A DNA stretch of 64,000 nt from Maniola hyperantus (GCF_902806685.2 NC_048563.1:3687098-3751097), one strand, 5' to 3'. Numbered from the stretch's first letter, positions 34,001-45,870 are shown. Numbers and translations: made by a program. The notes: generated by a model from the letters alone, not told the origin.

Positions 34001-35779
34001 TATATGAGAACGGTGGAGAGCCACGATGATTTTGATTATGAAAAACGCCAAAAAAAAGAATCCTACATTTTCTAAAATTTCACGATATATTGCAAATAAA
34101 ATTTCACGATAATATATCAGTACCCTTATTATAAATGCGAAAGTGTGTTTGTTTGATGGTTTGTTGGTTCGTTGGTTTGTCCTTCAATCACGTCGCAACG
34201 GTGCAACGGGTTGACGTGGTTTTTTGCATGGGTATAGATAAAGACTTGGAGAGTAACGTAGGCTACTTTTATCCCGGAAAATCTAAGAGTTCCCACGGGA
34301 TTTATAAAAAACCTAATTCCACGCGGACGAAGTTGCGGGCATCTGCTAGTCCTGTGTAAAGATATAGTCCCATACCTATCAGTGATATTTGACCTTCGCT
34401 GAGGTCTATTCCCTCTTCCTTCTTCTGCAGCGAGCCTATGAGGCCTGCCACATGGCCGAATAGGAAACCATTCGACAGTGACACGGCATTCAGACCCGCG
34501 ATGGCGAGGGCCTGAAAATTATAATTATACTAACAAGTTTTTTTATTGACAATCTAAATATCTCTAAATATATAAAAGGAAAAGGTGACTGACTGACTGA
34601 CTGACTGACTGACTGACTGACTGACTGATCTATCAACGCACAGCTCAAACTACTGGACAGATCGGGTTGAAAGTTGGCATGCAGATAGCTGTTATGACGT
34701 AGGCATCCGCTAAGAAAGAATTTTCGAAAATTCTACCCCTAAGGGGGTGAAATAGGGGCTTGAAATTTGTGTAGTCCATGCGGACGAAGTCGCGAGCATA
34801 AGCTAGTATTACAATAAAACTTAAAGCTAGCCTTATCTAATTACTATACAAATCATGCCCGCGTGGAATGGTGCCAATAATACTGGCTGAATTGATCCAG
34901 GCTGATCCGTTGCGCAAAAATAGAGCCAGCCCTTCTGTCACCAGATGAGGCTATTCATCGCGGTGAAATGTCTCGTAAAAATTTTTTAGCACTAAGACTC
35001 CATGGCCCCAGGGTCTCCACGGCAAACGGAACAAAAATGTACCTAACTCTCGATAAGACAGGCACACTTGCGCCGCTTGCCGTTTTCAGCTGTGTCTGCT
35101 GCGGCTCCCGGTTTTGATGCTAATTATCATAAAATAACATACTAAGTACCTAACTACGTGCTAAAAAGAACGTGCTTTCGTTCTGAAGGAGAATGACAGA
35201 TCCTGTAATGATAATAATTATTATCCTAGTATTAAATAACCACTTAAAAATTAAAAATTGAGATTTTAAACTTGCGGATGTTTTTATTAGGGACTTAGTT
35301 TCACAATATTATAGGTAAATTGAATTTAACCTAGGATCATTGTGACTCAAACATAGATTTAATGAGGGAGCCGCAGCAGACACAGCTGAAAACGGCAAGC
35401 GGCGCAAGTCTGCCTGTCTTATCGAGAGTTACATTTTTCTTCCGTTTGCCGTGGAGACCCTGGGGCCATGGAGTTAAGACTCCATGGCCCCAGGGTCTCC
35501 ACGGCACTAAAGTGTTAAAAAAAATTTACGAGACATTTCACCGCGATTGATAGCCTCATCTGGTGACAGAAGGGCCGGCTCATTTTTTGCGCAACGGATC
35601 AACCTGGCTGTCCAGCGCGGAAATGCAGCCAGTATTCTTGGCACCATTCCACGCGGGCATGATTTATATAGTAATTAGATAAGCCTAGCTTTAAGTTTTA
35701 TTGTAATATTTAAAAAAAATTAAAAAATATATATATGATACTAAATCATATAGGTATATCTACCAACCTTATAAAACAT
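31083..35779 (-). CDS. MFS sugar transporter, Tret1-like (cluster copy D)
   Basis: Coding exons are 35768-35779 (MFYK), 34376-34511 and 31083-32347, joined in the same phases as the other copies, giving 470 residues. Exon 2 reads ALAIAGLNAVSLSNGFLFGH. Exon 3 carries D69-K-I-G-R-R, VESPHWLASKGRFEE and PETKGRTLQEIE. It is the first gene of the cluster in the direction of transcription. The first intron contains a fold-back pair of retroelement domains (34804-35714). The second intron holds a 300-bp palindromic MITE (33657-33955), a GGGTTCC element (32958-33223) and Helitron-like copies. Substrate not determinable. Confidence 0.93.
32958..33223 (-). mobile_element. internally deleted GGGTTCCGTA-type element
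   Basis: Both ends of the family are present (GGCCAAGTGCGAATCGACTC on the left, TTGAGGTACGGAACCC on the right) but the middle is shortened. Confidence 0.7.
33657..33955. mobile_element. 300-bp fold-back MITE
   Basis: Two long arms (33657-33806 and 33810-33955) are inverted copies, starting AGCTACAATGTCACGATCGC and meeting at CGCCCTACAGTAGGGCG. The arms differ by a few substitutions and one short gap. Each contains ATTGG/CCAAT motifs. No coding capacity. Confidence 0.85.
34804..35714. mobile_element. fold-back pair of retroelement C-terminal fragments
   Basis: 34804-35118 (minus sense) and 35362-35714 (plus sense) are inverted copies of the domain described at 13900-14318, sharing outer flanks as far as ATTACAATAAAACTTAAAGC. 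The right arm has its own small palindrome at about 35468-35506 around CTCCATGGCCCCAGGGTCTC. The 240-bp spacer is AT-rich with no gene. Reading frames are disrupted. Confidence 0.75.
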
Positions 35780-35900
35780 GTTTTTCTGTGTTTCCGTTCC
35801 CTGTGACCACCTAAACTTGTTTCAGTCACCCTTGTGTCACCAACGCAGTTTCTTATAAGACTAACTTAAAAGTTGCAAAATATTGATATCAAAAAAATTG
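35780..35900 (-). promoter_or_regulatory. 5' flank of copy D conserved with copy C
   Basis: Aligns with 25783-25905. It probably covers the 5' UTR and core promoter; individual sites cannot be named. Confidence 0.4.
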
Positions 35901-36051
35901 TTTAGACAAGCAACTAAGTCGTCAATAAGATATTTAACGCAGGTTTTTTCTATTAAAATAATCGATAGGTAAGTATAAAAGAAGAGATAACCATTAGCTG
36001 TGCCATTAGTACGTAATTGGGTATTTGCCTACTTTTGAATTTGATAAATAT

Positions 36052-36371
36052 TATTACCTTATTATAAACTAGGATAAAAATAATGACGTACGCTGAAAAA
36101 AATATTAAAATCCAACAAAGATTTACAAAGTTACAGGCATTTTAATTTTGGAGTGGGAGGGTCTTCTATCCCTTTCTCGCATAACGAAAATGTATGAAAC
36201 CGCACGAAGCTACTATGGCATTAGTAGGTGTGACGTCAAACTGCTGTATCGCTATCTCTGTCTAACCAGAAATATAATTTAAATGCTTATAACTTTTTTG
36301 TTTTTTGATCGATTTAATTAGTTTTTTCAGTTTACGTCATTATTTTTATTCTAGTTTATAATAAAGTAATA
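36052..36371. mobile_element. 320-bp MITE with about 38-bp inverted repeats
   Basis: Left end ATTACCTTATTATAAACTAG...ATAATGACGTA matches the inverse of the right end with two or three mismatches. The target duplication is not clear. No ORF. Confidence 0.75.
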
Positions 36372-36433
36372 AAAAAATTGGAATCAAACACCCAATTGAT
36401 GTGCGCTCTGAACTCGAAGTTGTAGAAGAATAG

Positions 36434-36763
36434 GTAGGGCCAGGTACAGGGCCCTCTCTCCCACTGGGCACTCTGGGCACGTGTCCAGGGCCCACGATCG
36501 ATAGGGGCCCACTAGTCGCTGCCACCAAATCACCAAACTATAAACGACCGACCGATATTTTATTACCGAAAAACCTATTTAATATTTATTTCTATAAAAT
36601 CAAAGGTCAAAAAGGCCCTCTCAAACATAGGACCATAGAGATTGTTAACCAGTCAAGACTGACTTATATCCAAGCCTTTTTGTTTTTACCTACTCTGTCA
36701 AGATCATAGGGGCTCCGTTAATCTTATGTGCCCAGGGCCTCCAATAGGTTAAAGACGGCTCTG
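36434..36763. mobile_element. possible hAT-like remnant
   Basis: The right edge is the inverse of CAGAGCCGTCTTTAACC and the left contains CAGGGCCCTCTCTCC. CAGAGCCGTC-type ends are typical of hAT MITEs, but no clean target duplication can be shown. Confidence 0.35.
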
Positions 36764-36912
36764 TAGGTACCTCTATGTAATGTGTAACCTATGGTTAAAA
36801 CACACAATCTTAAGGTAACTGTCCAATTTCGAGAAAGAAACTTCGAAATGTCTTCTCGTCTCCAAAATACCTCAAGTCTTCCAAGTTCTTCACTTTCAGA
36901 GATACATAGGTA

Positions 36913-37132
36913 TTATGAGCGTTTTAACTTTTAATCAATTAAATATCACTTGCCTTACAATGGTGAAGGAAAATATCGTGAGGAAACCTACATGCCTGAA
37001 AGTTATCCATAATGTTCTCGAAGATGTGTGAAGTCTGCCAATCCACACTTGGCCAGCGTGGTGGACCATAGCCAAACCAATCTCATTGATGATGATGATG
37101 ATGATGATTATGATGATGATGATGATGATTCT
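36913..37132 (+). repeat. Metulj-like SINE, 5'-truncated
   Basis: Body and (GATGAT)n tail are present; the tRNA-like head is missing. Confidence 0.8.
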
Positions 37133-37293
37133 GATAAAAAATCATCACAGAATATTTACAAGTTAGTCGCTCAAAACGCACAGTCCGAAAAGTTAGAGAC
37201 CCAATATCGAACTTTGGACACTTCGATAGGCCGAAGTTTTACCCAACACGTAAAACTTCGGCTTTAAACACTTTAGATACTTGTTACTTTTTT

Positions 37294-38062
37294 AGGGTTC
37301 CGTACTTGAAAAGATAAAAAGAACTCCTACAGCATAGGATCACTTTGTTGTCTGTCTGTCTGTTTGTCTGTACGTCGTGTCTGTCAAGAAAACCTATAGG
37401 GTACTTCCCGTTGACCTAGAATCATGAAGTTAGGTAGGTTAGACTTATAGCACAAGTAAAGGAATAAATCCGAAACCATGAATTTGTGGTTACATCACAA
37501 AAAAAACTAAAATGTGTTCATGAACAAATAATTAGTAAAACAATTTTCAAAGTAAGATAACTATACCAAGTGGGCTATCATATGAAAGGGCTTTACCTGT
37601 ATATTTTAAATCATTTTTTTTATTAAGATACAAGTTAGCCCTTGACTGCAATCTCACCTGATGGTAAGTGACGATGCAGTCTAAGGTGGGAGCGGGCTAA
37701 CTTGGAAGGAGTATGGCAGTTTTTATCAAACCCATACACCTTTGGTTTCTACACGGCATCGTACCGGAACGCTATATCGCTTGGCGGCACGGCTTTGCCG
37801 GTAGGGTGGTAACTAGCCACGGCCGAGGCCTCCCACCAGACCAGACCAGAAATTTAGAAATTATAAAATTCCAAATCCCTGCCAGGAATCGAACCCGGGA
37901 CCTCCCTCTAATAAGACCACAGCGCTTACCACTGGCCAGGGAGGTTGTCATTTGTTTCTATGCATAATACTTTTTGATTTATCGTGCAAAATTTCGAAAA
38001 AAACGACTGCAGTACGGAATCCTCGGTGCGCGAGTCTGACTCGCACTTGGCCGGTTTTTTCG
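37294..38062 (+). mobile_element. GGGTTCCGTA-type element split by a SINE
   Basis: 37294-37612 and 37948-38062 are the two parts of one plus-orientation copy. The minus-orientation GACGACCTCC SINE (37613-37947) lies between them and is therefore younger. Confidence 0.8.
37613..37947 (-). repeat. tRNA-derived SINE, GACGACCTCC family
   Basis: Full-length minus copy with B-box sequence CCCGGGTTCGATTCCTGGCA (plus-strand inverse at about 37885-37904). Confidence 0.85.
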
Positions 38063-38224
38063 CAAAGAAATCGCCGTTAGAATATTTGACAAAGCCTAAA
38101 TAAACGATCAGGATATCAGCGGATAATAAAAAAAGAATCATTTTAATAAATGATATATTTATTGTACCTACTTACTTACATCATTATACCTAGTATAATA
38201 TACTATACTATACTATATATACTT

Positions 38225-38560
38225 GACGACCTCCCTGGCGCAGTGGTGAGCGCTGTGGTCTTAATAGTGGGAGGTCCCGGGTTCGATTCCTGGCAGGGGT
38301 TTGCAATTTTATAATTTCTAAATTTCTGGTCTGGTCTGGTGGGAGGCTTCGGCCGTGGCTAGTTACCACCCTACCGGCAAAGCCGTGCCGCCAAGCGATT
38401 TAGTGTTCCGGTACGATGCCGTGTAGAAACCAAAGGGGTATGGGTTTAATAAAAACTGCCATACCCCTTCCAGGTTAGCCCGCTATCATCTTAGACTGCA
38501 TCATCACTTACCACCAGGTGAGATTGCAGTCAAGGGCTAACTTGTATTTGAATAAAAAAT
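38225..38560 (+). repeat. tRNA-derived SINE, GACGACCTCC family
   Basis: Full-length plus copy with A box (GCGCAGTGGTGAGCGC) and B box (GGTTCGATTCC). It is only 280 bp from the oppositely oriented copy at 37613-37947. Confidence 0.9.
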
Positions 38561-40151
38561 AAAAAATAAAATATATACTATACTATATATATAAAATATA
38601 CTAAGTACCTACGTACTGAGTATATTTATAAATCCAGAGACGGTGATATTGAGCGAAAAGCGAGATTTTGAGACTGGTAAGTTCACTTTAAGGTTAATAC
38701 TTAGTGTAAATAGTAAATAGGTACCTACCTACTAAACTAATTTTAATGGTTTTCATTTACAAATCATATATAGTTTTTAATACTAAGTACAATTGGTAAG
38801 TCACCACTGACTGCCAATTTATTTTATTTGGTTCAATATGTGGTGTCTAATGGGCTGTGGGGTGTGGGCGCCATATTATTTTTATTAATAACTTTAATAT
38901 ATTTAATAACTATCTCACGCCCGCGACTTCGTCCGCGTGGAATTAGGTTTTTAAAAATCCCGTGGGAACTCTTTGATTTTCCGGGATGAAAAGTAGCCTA
39001 TTTCACTCTCCAGGTCTTTATCTATACCCATGCAAAAAATCACGTCAATCCGTTGCACCGTTGCGACGTGATTGAAGGACAAACCAACAAACCAACAAAC
39101 AAACACACTTTCGCATTTATAATAAGGGTACTGATATAAAACGAAAAGGTGACCGACTGATCTATTAACGCATCAAACTACTGGACGGATCGGACTGAAA
39201 TTTGGCATGTAAGCCAATTACGACGTAGACATCCGCTAAGAGAATTAAATTTAAAAATTCAACCCCTATGGGGATGAAATAGGGGTCCGAAGTTTGTGTA
39301 GTCCACGCGGACGAAGTCGTGGGCATAAGCTAGTCTTTAATAATTAGGTAGCTCGCTCACAAGACTGAAACAAATCAACGATGCAAGAATAATTGAAATC
39401 GGTCCACGCGTAAATACGATTCGTAATGGATGTCATACAAAATTTACGTAGGCTTGTGCACTACGAATGAGTGCACAAACGCTCTGAAGCGACACAAAGG
39501 AACAAACAAACATAATAGGTAAACCTTATCCTAATCTCTCTATATATAAAAATGAATCGCTAAATGTGTTGCTGGTCGCAAATCTCGAGAACAGCTGAAC
39601 CGATTTCGCTAATTCTTTTTTTATAATATTCCTTAAGTACGGTGATGGTTCTTACGGAGAGAAAAATTTAAAAAATTTGAATCGACTGTTCGGCGGTACG
39701 AAGTTCGCCAGGGATTTCATATAAATGTGAAAGTGTGGATGTTTGGATGTTTGTTACTCAATCACGCAAAAACGGCTGAACGGATTGGGATGAAATTTGG
39801 AATGAAGATAGAGTATACCCTGGATTAACACATAGGCTACTTTTTATCCCGGAAAATCAAAGAGTTCCCGCGGGATTTTGAAAAATGTTAATCCACACGG
39901 ACGAAGTTGCGGGCATCAGCTAGTCAATAATTACCTATAAATACTGATGAACACACTTACTTATTCCTTTGCGTTGCGCAGTCGGGTAAAAATCGCTACG
40001 CCTCAACTTCACTCCACTCTACCACAGTGTAAACTCCCGCAAATTGCTAATGCGCGTGGCCGCCATTTTAGTGACGTCAGCACACTAGTACCTAGTGCCT
40101 AGTGACTTTACCCTGTATGCGAAGTGCATTGCATCTATGAGAGTAGAACGT

Positions 40152-40473
40152 TTTTTTTTATTCAGATACAAGTTAGCCCTTGACTGCAATCCCACCTGGT
40201 GGTAAGTGATGATGCAGTCTAAGATGGTAGCGGGCTAACCTGGAAGGGGTATGGCAGTTTTTTTATTTTTTAAACCCATACCCCTTTGGTTTCTACACGG
40301 CATCGTACTGGAACACGGCTGTGCCGGTAGGGTGGTAACTAGCCACGGCCGAAGCCTCCCACCAGACCAGACCAGAAATTTAGAAATTATAAAATTCCGA
40401 ATCCCTGCCAGGAATCGAACCCGGGACCTCCCACTAATAAGACCACAGCGCTTACCACTGCGCCAGGGAGGTC
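40152..40473 (-). repeat. tRNA-derived SINE, GACGACCTCC family
   Basis: Full-length minus copy with intact A and B boxes and a poly-T (A-tail inverse) at the left. Confidence 0.9.
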
Positions 40474-40587
40474 GGAGGAAGGTAGTGATTACATAGAAGA
40501 GTAGTAACCTAGCCTGCCTATCCTTATGACCTATTTAAGGTCTTAAATATTGACTCCACGACTCTTCGGCTATAATCTGATTGGCAG

Positions 40588-40631
40588 ATTATAAAAACAA
40601 GATGATGCCTAGATCATCTTGTTTTTATAAT
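40588..40631. repeat. 44-bp inverted repeat
   Basis: 19-nt arms ATTATAAAAACAAGATGAT and the exact inverse around GCCTAG. A second imperfect hairpin (GTTAAAACGAGACA / TGTCTCGTTTTAAC) is at about 40706-40757. Confidence 0.9.
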
Positions 40632-40759
40632 AAAGTTCAAAGTTCGAAAGACAACAATATATTTTTTATAAGGATTCTTAATCCTCTTACAGCCGTAAGT
40701 TTAGTTAAAACGAGACAAGAGCTATATCTCTCATATAAATCTGTCTCGTTTTAACTGTC

Positions 40760-41480
40760 TTAAGTCCAGTGATGTGGTAGGTACCTAGTATAATAAGTCT
40801 ATGCTTAAGTCAGTCTTAAGTCTTAACTCAGTCTACAAAGCCGAAATGTCAGGCCGAAAAGTAATATAAATCGACCTTTAGGAGGAGATATCAGATTCGT
40901 AGAGCACTGTCGACTGAAAAAACGTCATATAGGTATGAGTGACAGAGACAACGCTCTACAAAGCGGAAATGTGATTCTAAAAGCCGATGTACATTACTTT
41001 CGGCCGTGTACTGTACCAGGGTTGATGATAAGTAAAATTAAAAATAAAAATCACACCACATTATTAAGTAATCTTTTATTTTTTAATTAATAAAATCACA
41101 GCGAGGATCTTACAAATACTTATATTTAAGAACAACTAAAATGAAAATCGACGTTTCAATAGGCGTTAGATGCTTATTTCGCAATCAGTCACTGCTTATT
41201 CGTAGTAATAGAAACAAAATAACAAATATCCATTGCCTATTTAAATCCTATTCAAAACAAAAAGAAATAACGTTAACCTTTTCACAAGGAATATGTCCAA
41301 GTAACCTTTAAAAATTAAGTGAAAAGAATCAAAGACAACTTCAAATAAAAAAGCTGGGTTCCTACGAAAATATATGTTCGTCGAGCATGTTCTTTTAAAT
41401 CGTCGAGCATGGTCGATTTTTTCCAAAAATTCACATGTATTTATTTATTCTAGGACTAGGATAAAATACAAAAATATGTA
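40760..41480. other. non-coding interval
   Basis: No exon or repeat terminus recognised. 41060-41480 is AT-rich with several AATAAA/TTTATT motifs on both strands (for example about 41080-41095), which could mark an unseen 3' end. Confidence 0.4.
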
Positions 41481-41787
41481 CAGTGCGACAATTGGCTCTC
41501 TTGGCAGTTGGCGTGCACAGGGTTTGAAGCCAGGGTAGGTATTAGTTAGGGGAACCTGTTTACTGGCAGGTCATAATGTAAAATTTGCATTGAGCTATTA
41601 CAACTGGGGTAAGCAGTGCATTTATGCCTCTATGACCTGCACGCCACTGCTTGGCACTTGAATGACATTGACAGGGGGCGCTGTTGGAGAACGAAGGCTT
41701 AGAATATTCAAACAAGAACAAAGATGACACTTGACGGCAACGTTAGTTTCGATTTTCGCCACGCGCCAAGATAGCCTTGTCGCACTG
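41481..41787. mobile_element. mariner-type MITE interrupted by a second MITE
   Basis: Outer termini CAGTGCGACA / TGTCGCACTG with TA on both sides, as at 6490-6658. Inside, 41505-41649 is a 145-bp element with ends CAGTTGGCGTGCA / TGCACGCCACTG, flanked by direct repeats CTTGG (41500-41504 and 41650-41654). A relative of the inner element is at 51474-51616. Confidence 0.75.
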
Positions 41788-42400
41788 TAGCCTGTAGTAG
41801 TAGGTACAAAAATCTCAAAAAAAAGTGTCTTTACCACAGACAAAACAAAAGATATTACTTATTATCTTTATTCATATTCTCTTTTTTTTATTTTCAACAA
41901 TTCGCATTCTTATTCCCAAGAAAATCTATTTTGAAAGAAAAAAGTTATACACAGAAAAACACCTGTTTTAATTATATTTTATAATATTTTTAATATTTTT
42001 AAATCTATTTTGAACAAATGTTCACCAACTCACAGAGAATAATTTAAAAAAAAAACTAAAAAGAGTTTCTACCAAAGATTTAAGTTGGTGCACATTTATT
42101 TAACAAAATATCGTCTTTTCAAAAAGAATATTAGTTATGTGAAATTCAAAAGAAAAAGAAATCGCTTCACCACACTCACAAAACTAAACATTTTTTTATA
42201 TTCATAAAAAAATATTACATAAAGAAATCAAAACAAAATAACAATTATTTTGTTTATCCACAACATCAGTCATTTTAGAAATTAAAAAGAAAAAAGATGG
42301 CTACTTATTCAAATCAAAACTAACAATCTTTGCCCATTTGACACACATGACTTATACTTATATAAAACTCTCATTTTGAGAGCTAGTAAGAAATTAAAAG
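41788..42400. other. AT-rich interval without genes
   Basis: Very A/T-rich sequence (many AAAGAAA/TTTTTTT runs). No ORF with coding character and no repeat edges until the TIR element at 42407. Confidence 0.5.
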
Positions 42401-42406
42401 AAAATA

Positions 42407-42806
42407 CCGTAGATAGAGTAATAAAGGTAGATTGAAGTACTGTGTAACCTCGTATGAGATAGCGATAGCACGACGTAACGATGAATAACACGACAATTAT
42501 TACCATTGTTTAGTTGTCAATATTTGTATTAACCGATCAACAATATTTGTATTAAACGTTTTTTATGTGAAAACAAGTAAATAACTCATGAGAAATACAA
42601 TTACGCCACGAATTCTCAAAGTTTGTTTTGCAACTAAAGTTGCATTCCTTGTATGTATTCTTGAAAAAAACCAGTTACACGATAAGGGACAAAAAATAGG
42701 TTAGCTGCTGTTAGGTTAGCACATTAGTAACTTTATCTGTGCTCTCTTTTTAGTGTGAATGAGAAAGCAAACGTTCCTGTATCTACCTTTATTACTCTAT
42801 CTACGG
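42407..42806. mobile_element. 400-bp TIR element with 6-bp target duplication
   Basis: Ends CCGTAGATAGAGTAATAAAG and the exact inverse (26-bp inverted repeats), flanked by AAAATA at 42401-42406 and 42807-42812. No transposase inside. Superfamily not assigned. Confidence 0.8.
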
Positions 42807-43916
42807 AAAATACATAAAAAAATTAAGTCTTACGTCTTATGAGGTAATAATCTTTCAGCTTAAAAAGTAAAGAAAAATCAAATTGAAAAATCATCAAATC
42901 CAACTTGCTGATTCTTCAAACCTTATTTGTAATTAACACATACTTAGTTTTAGAAAATAAAAAATAAACATACTTATTCTTATAACATACAAAAAGAAAT
43001 TACAAAGAAAAATTTAATAATTGGCTTCAGACACTAAATTACTATGACGTCACAGTAATACTAATGGTACGTTTCCACTATCGGGGTTCGGCAAAATATG
43101 ATTGGCAAACCCGAATGGTTGGCGCGCTGATTAAAAATCCCGCAGAACTCTTTATTTTTCCGGGGTATATCTAATACACCAAAGGGCCTATTCACCATCA
43201 CAGAATGTCTGTGTCTGCTGGGCGTCCGATTTGCCAACATTATTTTAAATTTTTTCAGATACAAGTTAGCCCTTGACTGCAATCTCTACTGATGGTAAGT
43301 GACGATGCAGTCTAAGGTGGGAGCGGGCTAACCTGGAAGAAGTACGGCAGTTTTTATTAAACCCATACACCTTTGGTTTCTACACGGCATCGTACCTCGT
43401 ACATCGTACCGTGTACCATCGTAACATTCGCGGTAACCCGAATAGTGTGACCAGCTGATTCTCCGAATCCCAAATAGTGGAGTCGTACCATAACAAACAA
43501 AATTAAAAAGTTCTAGGAATGTTCGCGAACATGCTCGGCGAGCGGCGCGACTCACGTGCTTGTCTTGTGCGAACTTCCACTCGCTGATGCTCGCTGATTA
43601 GAAGTTAGTTTTTTCCTAAAACAAACAATACAATAATATTACATACTGTTACTAGCTTATGCTCGCGACTTCGTCTGCGTGGACTACACAAATTTCTAAC
43701 CCCTATTTCACCCCCTTAGGGGTTGAATTTTCAAAAATCCTTTCTTAGCGGACGCCTACGTCATAATAGCTATATGCATTCCAAATTTCAGCCCGATCCG
43801 TCCAGTAGTTTAAGCTGTGCGTTGATAGATCAGTCAGTCAGTCACCTTTTCCTTTTATATGTTTAGATTATCTCGAAGCTTCGAACAGTGCATGTTGCCA
43901 GTGATGACTCATAATA

Positions 43917-44134
43917 TCATCATCATCATCATGATCAACCCATCGCCGGCTCACTACAAAGCACGGGTCTCCTCTTAGAGTGAGAAGGATTTTTGGCCAT
44001 AGTCATGACGCTGGTCATGTGCGGATTGGTAGACTTCACACACCTTTGAGAACATTATGGAGAACTCTCAGGCATGCAGGTTTCCTCACGATGTTTTCCT
44101 TCACCGTTAAAGCAAGTGATATTTAATTGCTTAA
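43917..44134 (-). repeat. Metulj-like SINE, head truncated
   Basis: Minus copy with CATCATCATCATGATC tail and body. It stops within the ATTTAATTGCTTA region before the tRNA-like head. Confidence 0.85.
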
Positions 44135-44377
44135 TGTCCAGGTTGCTGAGGTACTTTTATCGACGGTTTATCTATTCAATAGCACTTTTGGTCCGATAAC
44201 TCGAGGCAGTGCGTTTCTGAACAACGCAATACAAGATAAACTCCGTTTAAACTTAACTGGCCAATGCGCCGTTTATCGATTCCATAAAGTTACTTGACGT
44301 TTCGTCTGTCAGTAGGTAGTTCATGGTTTGCGTATTTTTAGATTTTTTTTTAAATAAGAATATTAGCCATATTAAAA

Positions 44378-44521
44378 TATGACTAATATTTCCCTTTCCT
44401 CTCCAATTAAGCGTCAAGCTTGTGCTAGGAGTACGTACGACAATAGCGCAACGGGCGGGATTTGAACCGTCGACCTTTCGGTTTTCAGTCCACTCCTATA
44501 CCGGTTGAGCTATTGAGGCTT
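44378..44521 (-). repeat. tRNA-derived SINE, third family
   Basis: tRNA-like head in minus sense (CTCAATAGCTCAACCGGTAT, then GGTCGACGGTTCAAATCCCG) followed by CGCTTAATTGGAGAGGAAA. A second copy is at 63020-63165 (+), in an intron of the THAP gene. The trailing segment rules out a working tRNA gene. Confidence 0.75.
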
Positions 44522-44934
44522 AAAGATTGGAGATTGAAGGATTGAAGATTAAAAAGTATTTTAATAGTAAGTTATTCGTAACTTTGCAAAAACAGTGTTT
44601 AGCCACTTTTTTAGCATAGAATAGAAAAAAATACTATTATTAATAAAACATACTGTGTTGATGGCGAAATAAAATAATAATATGCATTTCAAACTCATTT
44701 CCTGTAACAGACCCATCTAGTGACAGAAAAATGAACTGGTTATCGGTTTCATAGTTTTTGTTGTATTCAGAAACGCATGGACAGTTAAACGAAGTTTATC
44801 TTATACATAACTTTATTGAATTAACAGCTAACGAGAACATGACTAACGAGTTCAGAAACCGGGCATTAAACGCACATAACTCCGAAAAGTTAGAGGTGCG
44901 TGCCCGGGATCGAATCTCAGACCTCCGATTAGAC

Positions 44935-45082
44935 TCGCTGGCCCCCTGCGCTCCCTTGTGCCTCTTGAAGTAAATGGCTCGGCCGATTTTGGTCACTTTG
45001 ACTTTGATTTTGATTTTGACTTACTTCAACAAAGCCTCGAGAGTGTCGAGACAGGCCCCCTGCAAGGCGCCTTTGTGCCATA
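44935..45082 (-). pseudogene. decayed partial copies of the last zinc-finger exon
   Basis: Two staggered pieces match the end of the exon at 45871-46074: 44957-44985 (CTTGTGCCTCTTGAAGTAAA on plus) and 45000-45080 (GACTTACTTCAACAAAGCCT, including the stop region). Order and spacing differ from the intact exon, and the zinc-finger cysteines are lost, so it is non-functional. Confidence 0.7.
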
Positions 45083-45705
45083 GACCTCTATAGACGGAAA
45101 GTTCGGATGTACAAACGGCTAAAAATATATTAGCTACCACTTTTGGCGATAAGTTCGTTCCGCCCACTAGTCGCAATACGGTACTTGACTAGTCAAATCA
45201 GTAACTTTTTATCAAACGTCAAAACGCGCGCTTAGTATGCGAGATTCTATGAAATACCGGTGTGTGACGTCACAATCATTTGACGTGATTTTTTTAGTTT
45301 AATCGATAATTTAAAATGGTTATTACACTTAAAACCAACAAAGGACGTGGATTTTACGTAAGTATTTTGGAAGACCCTCTATTTAATAATCACTGAGAAA
45401 GAATTTATTTTTGATGTAGTCAAATACCCAATTCTGTCATTGTACCGTACCTACTTGACTTTATTCACAATAAAAAAAATCTTTTTAAAACTCTTTTGAT
45501 ATGTAAATATGTATTGCTAAATAATGTTATGAATTTTTATTTCATTAACTCACGGCTCTGGGTTCGGGGTTGTCGGGAAATCCGTGCATTGCCTTTAGCC
45601 GTGTACGAGACGAAGTTTGAGTTTGATATTGTAAAAAAAATCGACATTTATTTTCTCTCTCAATGACTTCTAGCGACTTTGAACTTATTCTCCGCGCGGG
45701 TTATT

Positions 45706-45832
45706 CCCGTTGAGTCACACCTCCGTAAGTAACATTGGGACTCAACGGGATTTTTTGGAAATGTTGTCCGGTTGAGTAACACTGTTACTCAATGGGATTT
45801 ATTCGGAATTGTTGTCCCGTTGAGTCACACCT
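45706..45832. repeat. short tandem repeat 3' of the zinc-finger gene
   Basis: Units starting CC(C/G)GTTGAGT(C/A)ACAC at 45706, 45768 and 45816, each followed by an inverse-like ACTCAA(C/T)GGGA. The arrangement gives both direct and inverted repeats in the presumed 3' UTR. Confidence 0.7.
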
Positions 45833-45870
45833 ACATAATATTGCGTGTGTATTTTGACTTTGATTTTGAC

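Noticed and set aside
38225..38300. tRNA genes at tRNA-like sequences (also 27083, 44447, 48616, 59638, 62447, 63020)
   Set aside because: All are heads of SINEs: they are followed by family-specific bodies, occur many times, and do not close a proper acceptor stem.
41060..41460. 3' UTR of a missing gene suggested by AATAAA motifs
   Set aside because: The motifs are on both strands in very AT-rich DNA and no coding exon could be found on either side.
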